A stretch of DNA of 64,000 bases from Xenophilus arseniciresistens (GCF_028023875.1 NZ_JAQIPB010000009.1:186001-250000), one strand, 5' to 3'; numbered from the stretch's first letter, positions 35,692 to 45,564 are shown. The notes: a model not told the origin generated them from the sequence alone. Translations and numbers: made by a program.

Positions 35692-35717
35692 AAAGGGCTT
35701 CCAGTTGGAAGCCCTTT
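35692..35717 (-). terminator. Terminator after the GST gene
   Basis: Perfect 11-bp arms AAAGGGCTTCC (35692-35702) and GGAAGCCCTTT (35707-35717) close an AGTT loop. Read on the minus strand, it lies 21 bp past the GST stop and continues into TTTTGTCTTG. It may also act on the plus strand, where TTTGTCGTTTT follows. Confidence 0.85.
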
Positions 35718-35738
35718 GTCGTTTTGGCGTGGCGCGCT

Positions 35739-36353
35739 TCAGCTGGGCCGCGTGTCGGCGAAGCTGGGGCGCTGCAGCAGCTTGTCGTACAGGCGCTCCA
35801 GGTTGGCATGCGTGCCGCGCCAGTCCACCTCGGGGAAGCGGAAGGAAATCCAGCCCAGCGCACAGCCCACTGCGATGTCGGACAGGCTCAGGTGGATGCC
35901 GCTGCAGTAGGGCTTGTCGCCCAGCCCCTTGGCCATGGCGGCCAGGCCCTGCTCCACCTTGGCGCGCTGGCGCGCGATCCAGGTCTCGCTGCGCTGCGCG
36001 TCGCTGCGGCCGGGCCAGGTGGCTTCCAGGCGCCACAGCACGCCGGCGTCCATCACGCCGTCGGCCAGCGCTTCCCAGGTCTTGACCTCGGCGCGCTCGC
36101 GGCCGCCGCTGGGGATCAGCTTGCCCACGGGGGACAGGGTGTCCAGGTATTCGACGATCACGCGCGAATCGAACATGGCTTCGCCGCCGTCCATGACCAG
36201 GCAGGGCACCTTGCCCAGCGGGTTGGAGGTGGCGATCGTGGTGCCGTCGGCCCACACGTCTTCCTGGACGAACTGGTAGTCGAGCCGCTTTTCGGCCATG
36301 ACCACGCGCACCTTGCGCACGTAGGGGCTGCTGGTCGAACCTATTAATTTCAT
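35739..36353 (-). CDS. Glutathione S-transferase family protein
   Basis: This 204-aa soluble protein has an N-terminal thioredoxin-like domain with the active-site region GSTSSPYVRKVRVVM (serines after the first strand), the cis-proline segment GKVPCLV and the glutathione-binding DSRVIVEYLD. The helical C-terminal domain follows (LSLSDIAVGCALGWISFRF). It is closest in feel to the YibF-type bacterial GSTs, for which no firm substrate is known. It is divergent from purB and ends in a clear terminator. Confidence 0.88.
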   Translation of the reverse strand: MKLIGSTSSPYVRKVRVVMAEKRLDYQFVQEDVWADGTTIATSNPLGKVPCLVMDGGEAMFDSRVIVEYLDTLSPVGKLIPSGGRERAEVKTWEALADGVMDAGVLWRLEATWPGRSDAQRSETWIARQRAKVEQGLAAMAKGLGDKPYCSGIHLSLSDIAVGCALGWISFRFPEVDWRGTHANLERLYDKLLQRPSFADTRPS

Positions 36354-36387
36354 GGCGGCGTGTCCCTCTCGAGAGTCGTACTTTTAA

Positions 36388-37881
<1,494 letters not shown>

Positions 37882-37963
37882 CGACGACGCGAGGTTTGCG
37901 TTCAGCGTTCGGCGTCAAGCGGGCGCCACGCAAAACGCGCAACGCCCAACGCACGACCTCCCC

Positions 37964-38524
37964 ATGGCCCTCAAATCCACCATCTTCAAGGCCAACGTGG
38001 CCGTGGCCGACATCGACCATGGCTACTACGCCGACCACGCGCTGACCCTGGCGCGCCACCCCAGCGAGACCGACGAGCGGATGATGGTCCGCCTGGTCGC
38101 GCTGGCGCTCAACGCGCACCAGTTGCAGGACACCTGCGGCGGCGACGGCACGCTGGCCTTCGGCGCCGGCCTGTCGGACCCGGACGAGCCCGATGTATGG
38201 CTGCGCGACTTCACGAGCCGTCCGCGCCTGTGGGTGGAAGTGGGCCAGCCCGAGGAAAAGCCCGTCATCAAGGCCTGCGGCAAGGCCGACGAGGTGCGGG
38301 TCTATGCCTTCAGCCACTCGGCCGACATTTGGTGGCGCGGCATCGAAACCAAACTCACGCGACCACAGAACCTGCAGGTTTGGCGCATTCCCACGGCGGC
38401 TTCGCAGCAGTTGACGGCATTGGCCCAGCGCAGCATGCAACTGCAGGCCACGGTGCAGGAGGGCGTGCTCACGCTGGGTGACGCCAGCACCACGGTGGAC
38501 ATTGAGCCGCTGCGCTGGCGCTAG
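37964..38524 (+). CDS. yaeQ: YaeQ-family protein
   Basis: This 186-aa conserved protein is recognised from MALKSTIFKANVAVADIDHG, YYADHALTLARHPSETDERM and LPDEPDVWL-like and WVEVGQPEEKPVIKACGKAD segments. YaeQ has a nuclease-like (PD-(D/E)XK-related) fold. Its biochemical role is unsettled; in enterobacteria the family was first noted as a suppressor of rfaH loss. It lies 82 bp after purB in the same direction and is the last gene before the secretion locus. Confidence 0.88.
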   Translation: MALKSTIFKANVAVADIDHGYYADHALTLARHPSETDERMMVRLVALALNAHQLQDTCGGDGTLAFGAGLSDPDEPDVWLRDFTSRPRLWVEVGQPEEKPVIKACGKADEVRVYAFSHSADIWWRGIETKLTRPQNLQVWRIPTAASQQLTALAQRSMQLQATVQEGVLTLGDASTTVDIEPLRWR

Positions 38525-38784
38525 CTGTGATGCGTTAATAGGTTGTTCATGGCCGAACTACGCGTGACCCGAGCCTTTGGGGTGACCCGTACCCGAATCA
38601 GTACCGCATTGAAGTAAAAACTTCCGGCTCCTCTGACATCGCCGTTGCGGTCTGCAGGCCGCAACGGCGCGCGAATTCGGCAGGTGTCTTTGAAACCGGC
38701 AGCAGCCCACTCAGACCGGCAGCGGATGCAGGCTTACTCCGCAGCATCGCACAATGCTGGAAGGCAGCGCCCGCGGCTCGGCGC
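38525..38784. other. Left border region of the secretion locus
   Basis: These 260 bases carry no gene and separate yaeQ from the end of virD4, two convergent genes. There is a perfect 10-bp stem GCCGTTGCGG (38641-38650)/CCGCAACGGC (38659-38668) without a T run. A short direct repeat GTGACCCG occurs at 38564-38571 and 38582-38589. No tRNA, integrase remnant or matching repeat at the other end of the locus was found. Confidence 0.5.
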
Positions 38785-40464
38785 TCAGATCGTCAGTTGC
38801 GGCACGCCCACCTTAGGCAAGAGTCGCTGTGTGAAGTGCTTGTCCTGATAGTAGCGAATCTTGTCGCATCTGATCGGATGAGGAACCCCTTCGAACAGGA
38901 TCACCTCCTTGTCAGTGCCAAGCGCCTTGAGCTCCTGGGGCAGCATCAGGGCCCGACGCTCTTCGGACTCGCTTCGGCTCACCTCGCGGCCGCGGGTGAT
39001 GTTCTTCTTTCGGATCGTGACGTATCCCATCATCTCCGAATAGTCGCTGGCATCTTGCTGTTCGCGCGGCGCATAGACGATCTGCAGAGCATGATTGGTG
39101 ATCAGCGTACGCGCAACCTCCTTGCCGTAGGTCGCATCCAGTTGGGCCATGCTCTGGATGATCGGCAACAGGCGGACGTTGTAGCCGGCCATGTAGCTCA
39201 CCGCCTGAGCAATGATGTTCACCTTCCCGATGCTGGTGAACTCGTCCATCAATAGCAGGCATTGATGCTTTAGCGCAGGATTGTTCTGAGGCAGCTCCTT
39301 GGTGTTGACGTTGATGAGCTGGCTGAAGAACAGATTGATGATCAATCGGCTTTCGGCCAACTTATTGGGCTGTATGCCGATGTAGACCGTCATCTTCTTG
39401 CGGCGAACGTCCGTCAACAGGAAGTCGTCGCCGCTCGTCGCTGCATCGAGCACCGGATTGATCCACGCGTTCAACGGCTCTTTAAAGGAGCCAAGTATCG
39501 AAGCGAAGGTCTCGGCCGCCTGCGAAAGCAGGTTCGCAAAGGCGGACCGTGCAGCTCCACCAAGGAACGGAGACTGGGCCAGACCCTCATAGAACTGTCG
39601 CAGATCGGTTCCATTTCCTGAAGACAGTTGATAGATGTGGCCGAGGGTTGGGACCACGCGGAACTTCTCTGGTACGCCGTTGCGGGCGTCTTCGTCTCGC
39701 CTCTCGAAAAGGTACAGCGAGAACGCCATGAACGCGTTGCGTGCCTGGCTGACCCAGAACTTCTGATCGTCAGAGCCATCCGGGTAGAGCATGGTTGCGA
39801 TGCTCATGAGATCCGACACGCGGAACGCTTCATCGCTGGAGACGTAGGTCAATGGGTTCCAGCGGTGCGTGCGGCGGTCTTCGGCAAAGGGGTTGAAAAG
39901 AAAAATCTCCTGCCCCTGACTGGCACGCCATCCGCTCGTAAGGTCGAAGTTCTCTTGCTTGATGTCGAGCACCACGATCGACTCGCGGTAGTCCAGCAGG
40001 TTGGGAATAACCACACCGACGCCCTTGCCGGACCGAGTGGGCGCCGCAAGGATGACAAACTGCTGCCCCGACAACCGGAGGAATCGATCCTTGAATTTTC
40101 CCACCAGGACTCCCGAGTCCGAGGCCTTGAACAGGCCAAGTCTGGCAATATCAGCTTGGGTTGCAAAGCGCGCGTCGCCATGCAAGGAAGGACTTCGACG
40201 TCTGAGAAGCAACCCGAGCACCCCTAACCACAGTAGCAAGGCAGCCCCACCTCCCAGGTACCCGCCCCATTGGATGCGGTGCTGGTAGGGGCGATAAGCG
40301 GGCTGGTCCAACACGCGCAGATAGTCGATGTATGTTCTCCATGTCAGCGCGTCTGTGTCCACCTTGAGGAACAGCAAGGTGAGCCATCCCGCCATAAAGA
40401 GCCCCAATCCCGACAAAAGCGCGAGCGCAGCTGCACCCACAATCCATCGGCTTTTTGTGCTCAT
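38785..40464 (-). CDS. virD4: VirD4 type IV coupling protein
   Basis: This 559-aa inner-membrane ATPase recruits substrates to the type IV channel. ATG 40464 is used; the frame extends 23 codons upstream without signal or RBS support. Two TM helices are at about residues 8-32 and 68-88. Walker A is APTRSGKGVG (141-150) and Walker B is LLLMDEFTSIG. The ending is VPHPIRCDKIRYYQDKHFTQ. In X-type systems its all-alpha domain binds the XVIPCD tail of effectors; two such proteins are encoded just upstream. The gene is last in the locus, behind a 314-bp gap, so it may have its own promoter. Confidence 0.92.
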   Translation of the reverse strand: MSTKSRWIVGAAALALLSGLGLFMAGWLTLLFLKVDTDALTWRTYIDYLRVLDQPAYRPYQHRIQWGGYLGGGAALLLWLGVLGLLLRRRSPSLHGDARFATQADIARLGLFKASDSGVLVGKFKDRFLRLSGQQFVILAAPTRSGKGVGVVIPNLLDYRESIVVLDIKQENFDLTSGWRASQGQEIFLFNPFAEDRRTHRWNPLTYVSSDEAFRVSDLMSIATMLYPDGSDDQKFWVSQARNAFMAFSLYLFERRDEDARNGVPEKFRVVPTLGHIYQLSSGNGTDLRQFYEGLAQSPFLGGAARSAFANLLSQAAETFASILGSFKEPLNAWINPVLDAATSGDDFLLTDVRRKKMTVYIGIQPNKLAESRLIINLFFSQLINVNTKELPQNNPALKHQCLLLMDEFTSIGKVNIIAQAVSYMAGYNVRLLPIIQSMAQLDATYGKEVARTLITNHALQIVYAPREQQDASDYSEMMGYVTIRKKNITRGREVSRSESEERRALMLPQELKALGTDKEVILFEGVPHPIRCDKIRYYQDKHFTQRLLPKVGVPQLTI

Positions 40465-40778
40465 AGGTGATCCCGTCGCTTCTGAGTGAAGCGGAACATG
40501 CGTGGGAAGGCCGAGACCTTCGGCTCTGAACAACAGACAGCCGCTTCAGCAGCGGCGACGGTCGTCGCGTCGAGCCAGGATTCAGATGACTTCAGTCTGG
40601 CTATGACTGGCGCGAGTGGCCCGCTGTTGCGCATCGCCAGCCAAGGTTTACGCGGCGACGTCGCGGGCAACAGCCCGCGCAATCCGCGCATCTGCAACGT
40701 TCGCAACATCGCGTGGCCGGCACCAATCGCACGCTGACCAAACGCCTTTGAAACTGGCGCGCCCGTCACGAGAAGGCC
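40465..40778. other. Intergenic gap between effector and virD4
   Basis: These 314 bases lie between the effector stop and the virD4 start. A minus-strand frame (GTG 40769 to 40461, 102 codons) overlaps the virD4 start, but it resembles no protein and the overlap follows simply from virD4 starting ATGA. No strong promoter hexamers or hairpin were recognised, although a virD4 promoter would have to lie here. Confidence 0.4.
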
Positions 40779-41849
40779 TCAGTGCGTCGGCGCTAACTGA
40801 GGCGTGATTGCATGAGCCAAGGTGGGCCCGTCATGCTTTTGCAACGGTTCCTGAGCCTGCTCAAAGGCCTTGGCACTTGAGGCAAGCGAAGTGTCCAATG
40901 CTTGCAAGGTGGACGTATACGCCACCTTCGAGTGCACTGAGCCAGGTTTGCCTTGCAAGGCGACGAGCTTGCTGCCATCCTCGCTGGGCTCCAGTTGGTC
41001 GATGCGGCTGAGCCCCTTGATTGCAGCTGCCGCGGCAATCGCACCCGCGGCCTGCGTGGTGCGGTGGTCTGTGGCGATGCCGTGTGCGTTATTGAACGTC
41101 TGGAGGTGCACCAAGGCGTCTTTGAACAGGGGACTTGCTTGCAAGCGCTCGGCCGACAACGATGCGCCTTGCGCCCTAAGGCTCTGGGCCCCTCTTTCCA
41201 CCAGGCTCCAATCCCCAGGCTGAATGCCGTCACCAATCTGTAGCGACCAAGCACTTTTGGCGTGTGCGAGCGTCGGCGCAGCATGGGTTTGCAGGGCATT
41301 GGAATAGGCGACGAGATTGCCGCTTCGATTGGCTGCCGAGACAACGGACGCCACAGCCGTCGCGTAGTCGGGGGACTTCGGGTCAAAGACCCCGCTGTGG
41401 TGCTTCTTCAGAAATTCATTTACCTGCGGTACCACGCCGATGGCCAGATGATTCTGCTGGTGCTTTTCGATGATCGCGTCCACCTTTGCGGCAATGGGGC
41501 CTTGCGGGTTGAAAACCGTCTCGTTCAGCGTCTTGCGCGCTTCCCTATATGAATCCGGGAACGCGACGTCGGGTCGCTTCACCGCATACTTCGCAAGATC
41601 GTCCGCCTGCGCTTGGGTGATGACCTTGTCAGTGACGCCCAGCGCTAGAATTTCTCTGTACGCTGCTTTGGCTTCTGAATTGTTGCCAATGTCGAGTTGG
41701 ACCTGCCCGAAGGCAAAGCCAGATGCATAGCCATGGCCAGGCTTTCCTAAGACCGAATTCGGCACCGCGAGCGGCGCAATCTTGTTGTCGGCGGCGCCTT
41801 CAGATCCCTTTAGAACGGCGAGCGCTTCTTTGCTTGTGATGGAAGACAT
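40779..41849 (-). CDS. Predicted X-type T4SS effector: lysozyme-like N-terminal domain plus XVIPCD
   Basis: This 356-aa protein starts behind AAGGAG and has no signal peptide. Residues 240-335 match the XVIPCD secretion domain: AAGAIAAAAAIKGLSRIDQL, EPSEDGSKLVALQGKPGSVH and a Gln-rich end, closely repeating the C-terminus of the lipase effector at 43031-44470. Residues 1-150 carry lysozyme-superfamily-like features: a glutamate in LKGSEGA (E17) and the motif GYASGFAFGQVQLDIG (40-55), reminiscent of the S/G-F-G-x-x-Q segment of lysozyme-fold glycosidases. A muramidase delivered into a rival's periplasm is therefore inferred. The gene directly upstream encodes an exported LprI (lysozyme-inhibitor-like) protein, the likely immunity partner. 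Confidence 0.75.
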   Translation of the reverse strand: MSSITSKEALAVLKGSEGAADNKIAPLAVPNSVLGKPGHGYASGFAFGQVQLDIGNNSEAKAAYREILALGVTDKVITQAQADDLAKYAVKRPDVAFPDSYREARKTLNETVFNPQGPIAAKVDAIIEKHQQNHLAIGVVPQVNEFLKKHHSGVFDPKSPDYATAVASVVSAANRSGNLVAYSNALQTHAAPTLAHAKSAWSLQIGDGIQPGDWSLVERGAQSLRAQGASLSAERLQASPLFKDALVHLQTFNNAHGIATDHRTTQAAGAIAAAAAIKGLSRIDQLEPSEDGSKLVALQGKPGSVHSKVAYTSTLQALDTSLASSAKAFEQAQEPLQKHDGPTLAHAITPQLAPTH

Positions 41850-41888
41850 TCCGTACTCCTTGACTCAACGTGACAGTGTTTAAGGAAT

Positions 41889-42944
41889 TTACTTTGGCAA
41901 AGGAAAGCTCTTTTTGGCAAGAGGCCTGAGAATTGAATATGGAATTTCACAAATGCAATTGCACGCGCCGTATCCGCCAAACGCATTGACGCCGTAAGTG
42001 ACAATTGCTTTTTTCGCAGTGAAGGTCCAGTTCCGTAGGTCACCTGTCAGATCCGCGGTTTCACTCAGCGCGACATCTCCGCGATTGGCGTCGCCGTCCC
42101 AGTTCTTGATTTTCTGACTATTGGCTCGGTCGCGACAGTAAGAGAAAATTGTGTTGGCGTTGTCGGTGCCGAGTAGATCACCGAATTGAAGAATTTTCCC
42201 TGACTGCATTTCAATGTGAGTCGACTGCCTCCATGACTGGGGATGAGCTTGTCCGGTGTAGTAGTTTCCCTTGACGGTGGCAGAAATTATTTTGCTCGAA
42301 ACAAAATTCAAACTCGGCTCAAGTGTCGAATAATATTGCTCGTCCTTTGCGGGCGCACTTGTGCTGCCTGCATGCCGAACGGCCTCCTGGAATTTTTCCT
42401 CCATAAAGGCATTTAAAGCCAGTTGTGCCTGGGTTGCCGGTTCCTCAAACTTCAAAAGCGTTGCCGTAATTTCTGCCCTTCCCTTGATGGCCGGCTGATG
42501 ATGGAAATAGGGCCTGATCGGTGAAGGCGCGCTTCGCCCATCCTCCGAGCGCCCCTCCAGAAAATTGCGCCTTTGGATGTTGAGTCCAGCCAGGCAAGTA
42601 CTTTCCTGGCCCGCACAAGCTCGATCTCGATCCTTGAGCCAAGCGCGCTGCGAAGCCTCTAAAGCGGCCTTCTCCTGGCCTGTGGCGATCCGAGTGTGGA
42701 GTCGGTCATAGGCCGATTCCATCGCGGCAGCCGCGGCCGCACTCTTTTTCTGCTGCGCTTGTGAGGCAGGCGCCTGCGCTGCCGCCATCAAGGGGAACAC
42801 CAGTAGCGCAACAACCAGGTACCGATGCGCTCGCCGTGAGACTGGCCGCGGTGAAAGGCGCGCAACAAAGCGAAGCAATAGCTTTTGACCTTCCTGTGTC
42901 TCGGAGGACGCAAAAAGCATGGGATGAGTTGCGGCTATGTTCAT
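41889..42944 (-). CDS. Exported LprI-domain protein, predicted immunity protein
   Basis: This 351-aa protein is read from ATG 42944 (AGGGA in front); a longer frame to 43034 lacks an RBS. A hydrophobic signal segment is at about residues 40-58 (RYLVVALLVFPLMAAAQA). Residues 75-125 match the LprI lysozyme-inhibitor domain (DUF1311): YDRLHTRIATGQEKAALEAS, then QRAWLKDRDRACAG and the paired cysteines around ESTCLAG. The C-terminal ~200 residues look like a DUF3298/RsiV-type domain (related to lysozyme-sensing RsiV), ending FGGYGACNCICEIPYSIL. It lies 39 bp before the lysozyme-like effector gene in the same operon. The role as periplasmic neutraliser of that effector is inferred from domain and position. 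Confidence 0.7.
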   Translation of the reverse strand: MNIAATHPMLFASSETQEGQKLLLRFVARLSPRPVSRRAHRYLVVALLVFPLMAAAQAPASQAQQKKSAAAAAAMESAYDRLHTRIATGQEKAALEASQRAWLKDRDRACAGQESTCLAGLNIQRRNFLEGRSEDGRSAPSPIRPYFHHQPAIKGRAEITATLLKFEEPATQAQLALNAFMEEKFQEAVRHAGSTSAPAKDEQYYSTLEPSLNFVSSKIISATVKGNYYTGQAHPQSWRQSTHIEMQSGKILQFGDLLGTDNANTIFSYCRDRANSQKIKNWDGDANRGDVALSETADLTGDLRNWTFTAKKAIVTYGVNAFGGYGACNCICEIPYSILRPLAKKSFPLPK

Positions 42945-43030
42945 ATTGCTTCCCTGATCGATTAACTTCTTGTTTGGGCCACTCCGGGCCATTGCCGCTA
43001 GGCTACGGCGCCGACATCCCCATGAGGCAT

Positions 43031-44470
43031 TCAATGCGCCATCGCTGGGGGCTGGACTTGGCCGCGCCCTTGACTGTGGCCTTGAGCCGGCGCCAAGCTC
43101 TCGCGCTGCGTCTGCTCAAACGCTCTGGAGCTGTCGGCCAGCGAAGTGTTCAAAGCCTGCTGTGTGGACACATCCACCAGCTTTGAATGCACGTGGCCGG
43201 GCGCGCCCTGCACGGCAATGAGCTTGCTGCCGTCTTCGCTGGGCTCCAGATGGTCAATGCGGCTCAAGCCCTTGGCGGCGGCCGCGGCAGCGATGGCGCC
43301 CGCAGCCTGCTCGATGCGCCGGTCGCTGGGGATGTCGTGGGCTGTGTTGTAAGCCTTCAGTTGGCCCAGGGCGTCTTGGTACAGAGGCTGGTCCACCAAA
43401 GCCCCCCGACCAGGGGGTGCAGGCGGCTGCACGACGCCTTGTATCCACGAGAGCCCGTCGTTGGCAGCGCCCCCGACTGCGCCTGCAGCCGTCTGCACCT
43501 GCGTGGCCGTGAACTGGGCGGCACCCACCATGGTCTGCTGCACCTTTTCGAGTGCGCTGCTCGAGATCGCATCGCTGGCTTGCATGGCCAGCCGCGCACG
43601 GGCCACGGTGGCGATGGGCAGCGGAAGGATGGCAGGGACCTCAGCGATCTTGTCCAGGTCGATGCGCCCCTGAATCACATCGCTTCGGTATTGCGCGATG
43701 GGCCCGGCATACGCCCGCGCACGCGCCTCGTTGGCCTCGCTCATGACCGATTCGCCAAGGATCTTGTTGGCTGGCAGGAAGTTGGCAATGGAATGGGCCG
43801 AGAGCTCGGCGGCCAGCAAGGGGTTGGCCGGCAGCAGTGAGCTACCGATGTAGCGCCCGCGCTGAAGGCCCTCGATGTCCTGGGCAGCGGCGTAGGTCTT
43901 GACCTGGCCCAGGTGATGGCCCCCCGCGCCCACCACGTCGGTGGCGCGCACGTGGTTGACGATGTTGGGAAAGCTGGCGTGCACATCAACCCCGTAGCGC
44001 CCGAGGTTGGTCAGGCCCCCGGGGCCGTAGGCGTTGAAGGTCTGCGCGGGGACGCCATACTTGGCGGCGGTGATCTGGGCCAGCGTGCCGCCCAGGGAGT
44101 GGCCGGTGATGGACAGGCTCAGAGGTTCGCCCTTCTTCTGCGCCTCCTGCCGAGCCAGCGCCATGGCCAGCTCTGTGAACTTCATGGCCTCGTCGAGTTG
44201 GTTGTTTCGACCGTGAAAAACCATGCCCAGGTCGGTGGCAGCGTCCTTCATGCTGGGCTCGGTGCCGCGGTGGGCGATGATGACTTGGCCTGTTCCGTCG
44301 GTGCGCCGATACGCTGTGCCCTGAAAACCCGTCTTGGGATCGTCCGCGACAGCAAGGATGGTGTATTTGACGCCGCTGATCGCGACGTCTTCACCACTCA
44401 GAAGCTCCTTTGATCGGTCCCTGTATGAATCGCTGGCCAGCCGCGCATTCTCGTTCGGGTCGTTCTTCAT
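43031..44470 (-). CDS. Predicted X-type T4SS effector: class 3 lipase plus XVIPCD
   Basis: This 479-aa protein starts at ATG 44470, sharing its A with the upstream stop (TGATG); a GTG three bases earlier is possible. The lipase class 3 domain occupies about residues 20-240. The nucleophile is S125 in SITGHSLGGTLAQ, with likely partners D178 (RATDVVG) and H226 (LSAHSIANF) and the early strand QVIIAHRGTEP. A linker with PPAPPG follows. The tail (about 362-455) is an XVIPCD: AAGAIAAAAAAKGLSRIDHL and EPSEDGSKLIAVQGAPGHVH. There is no signal peptide. It should act as a phospholipase on target-cell membranes. Translation is coupled to the lipoprotein gene before it, its probable immunity partner. 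Confidence 0.82.
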   Translation of the reverse strand: MKNDPNENARLASDSYRDRSKELLSGEDVAISGVKYTILAVADDPKTGFQGTAYRRTDGTGQVIIAHRGTEPSMKDAATDLGMVFHGRNNQLDEAMKFTELAMALARQEAQKKGEPLSLSITGHSLGGTLAQITAAKYGVPAQTFNAYGPGGLTNLGRYGVDVHASFPNIVNHVRATDVVGAGGHHLGQVKTYAAAQDIEGLQRGRYIGSSLLPANPLLAAELSAHSIANFLPANKILGESVMSEANEARARAYAGPIAQYRSDVIQGRIDLDKIAEVPAILPLPIATVARARLAMQASDAISSSALEKVQQTMVGAAQFTATQVQTAAGAVGGAANDGLSWIQGVVQPPAPPGRGALVDQPLYQDALGQLKAYNTAHDIPSDRRIEQAAGAIAAAAAAKGLSRIDHLEPSEDGSKLIAVQGAPGHVHSKLVDVSTQQALNTSLADSSRAFEQTQRESLAPAQGHSQGRGQVQPPAMAH

Positions 44471-45060
44471 CACAGATCCCCCTTGGGCTCCAGAATCGTC
44501 GAGAAGAATTTTCCAGGGTCACGTCGAACGGCCTCGGTCAATGGCATTCCCCCTGTTTTTGTGTTTTTTATGACGAAGGGATCGTTGAAGTAGGACTTGG
44601 GAAAGTACTGAACCCTGGGGGAGCCAGTAGCGACTTCTTTCCCATCAAGACTTGCACCAAAAGTTACCTCTCCGGCCTTCATCTGCGCGTTGAAGGACAT
44701 CAGACTCCATCGGCAAACCCCCAAGCCGTAATAGTCCTCATCCTGGAGCAGATCCAGATACACCGTGCCCCGATAGGTCTTAGGCGCTGTCTGGTGCAGC
44801 GTGACAGGCACACGATGGTCCACGCTAAGAACGGCTCCACTTATCAGCTGCATGGGCACGCAGTTCTCGTCGGTTTGGTAGTAAGAGAATGCGATCACCG
44901 ACTCGAACGGCCCGGGGACGTCCTCGTCAATGGTCAGGGTGACTTCGTAGCGAAGCTTGGGATTTGGGTTGAGTTTGATATCGGGCTTTTTCATGGACTG
45001 GCCGCAGGCAGCGGTGGCAATGGCAAGGCCTAGCGCTAACACTGGCAATAGTGATTTCAT
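44470..45060 (-). CDS. Lipoprotein, predicted immunity protein for the lipase effector
   Basis: This 196-aa protein has a short signal peptide and a lipobox (ATAAC, Cys19), then a soluble domain with two further cysteines and strands such as LRYEVTLTIDEDVPGPFESV. No family is recognised. It precedes the lipase effector with overlapping stop/start (TGATG) and follows the DUF4189 gene by three bases. A periplasm-facing lipoprotein immediately before a toxic exported lipase is the usual arrangement for an immunity gene. The function is inferred from position and export signal only. Confidence 0.65.
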   Translation of the reverse strand: MKSLLPVLALGLAIATAACGQSMKKPDIKLNPNPKLRYEVTLTIDEDVPGPFESVIAFSYYQTDENCVPMQLISGAVLSVDHRVPVTLHQTAPKTYRGTVYLDLLQDEDYYGLGVCRWSLMSFNAQMKAGEVTFGASLDGKEVATGSPRVQYFPKSYFNDPFVIKNTKTGGMPLTEAVRRDPGKFFSTILEPKGDL

Positions 45061-45063
45061 GAT

Positions 45064-45564
45064 CTACCGGACCCGTACAGGCAAGCTGCAGCCTTGGTAG
45101 TAGAGACGGCAGTTCTTGCCACTACGCTTGGTACATCGTTCAAATGCCGAATCGATTGCTCCTTGAAGCGTGTCTTCGGTGGTGAAGCTGTACCCCGCAT
45201 CATGCGCTACTAATGCAGTACAGCCATTCCTATAAGAGTTCTCGAGAACACAGCTCGTGTTGCCCTGGGCCCTGCAGTCGTCCATGGCTGTCTTCTCGGC
45301 CTCGCTGCGGCTACGCATGTTGATCGCAGCGCCTAACGTGCCGCCGTTGGTGTCCACAGCTAGAGCGCCATAGCGGTCGTGCCAGATTTCGGGGCGCTGT
45401 TGGGGTTGCTGTTGCCCCGTGTAGTTGGGGTCGGGGCCACAGTAAGAGTTTGTAGGGGTGTGGTAAAGAATGGTGCCAGGCGAGCACTGCGCGTGAGCGG
45501 CAAAGCTCGCGAAAACCACAAGCAGCAGCCCCAGCACGCCCCGTATCAGTTGTCTGGTCATCAT
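45064..45564 (-). CDS. DUF4189 domain-containing exported protein
   Basis: This 166-aa protein has a signal peptide (LLLVVFASFAAHAQ, cleavage before the first Cys, about residue 26). The DUF4189 pattern follows: YGALAVDTNGGTLGAA, regularly spaced cysteines (DDCRAQGNTSCVLENSY, NGCTALVAHD, FERCTKRSGKNCRL, YYQGCS). The function of DUF4189 is not established. The gene overlaps the virB6 stop by four bases and leads straight into the effector/immunity block. It is therefore either an accessory periplasmic subunit of this secretion system or a further immunity protein. Confidence 0.75.
   Translation of the reverse strand: MMTRQLIRGVLGLLLVVFASFAAHAQCSPGTILYHTPTNSYCGPDPNYTGQQQPQQRPEIWHDRYGALAVDTNGGTLGAAINMRSRSEAEKTAMDDCRAQGNTSCVLENSYRNGCTALVAHDAGYSFTTEDTLQGAIDSAFERCTKRSGKNCRLYYQGCSLPVRVR

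Noticed and set aside
38641-38668. Perfect hairpin between yaeQ and virD4 as a terminator
   Set aside because: No T run on either strand after the stem, so it is noted as structure only.
40461-40769. 102-codon frame overlapping the virD4 start
   Set aside because: Same ATGA coincidence; GTG start without RBS and no recognisable sequence, though conservation was not testable.
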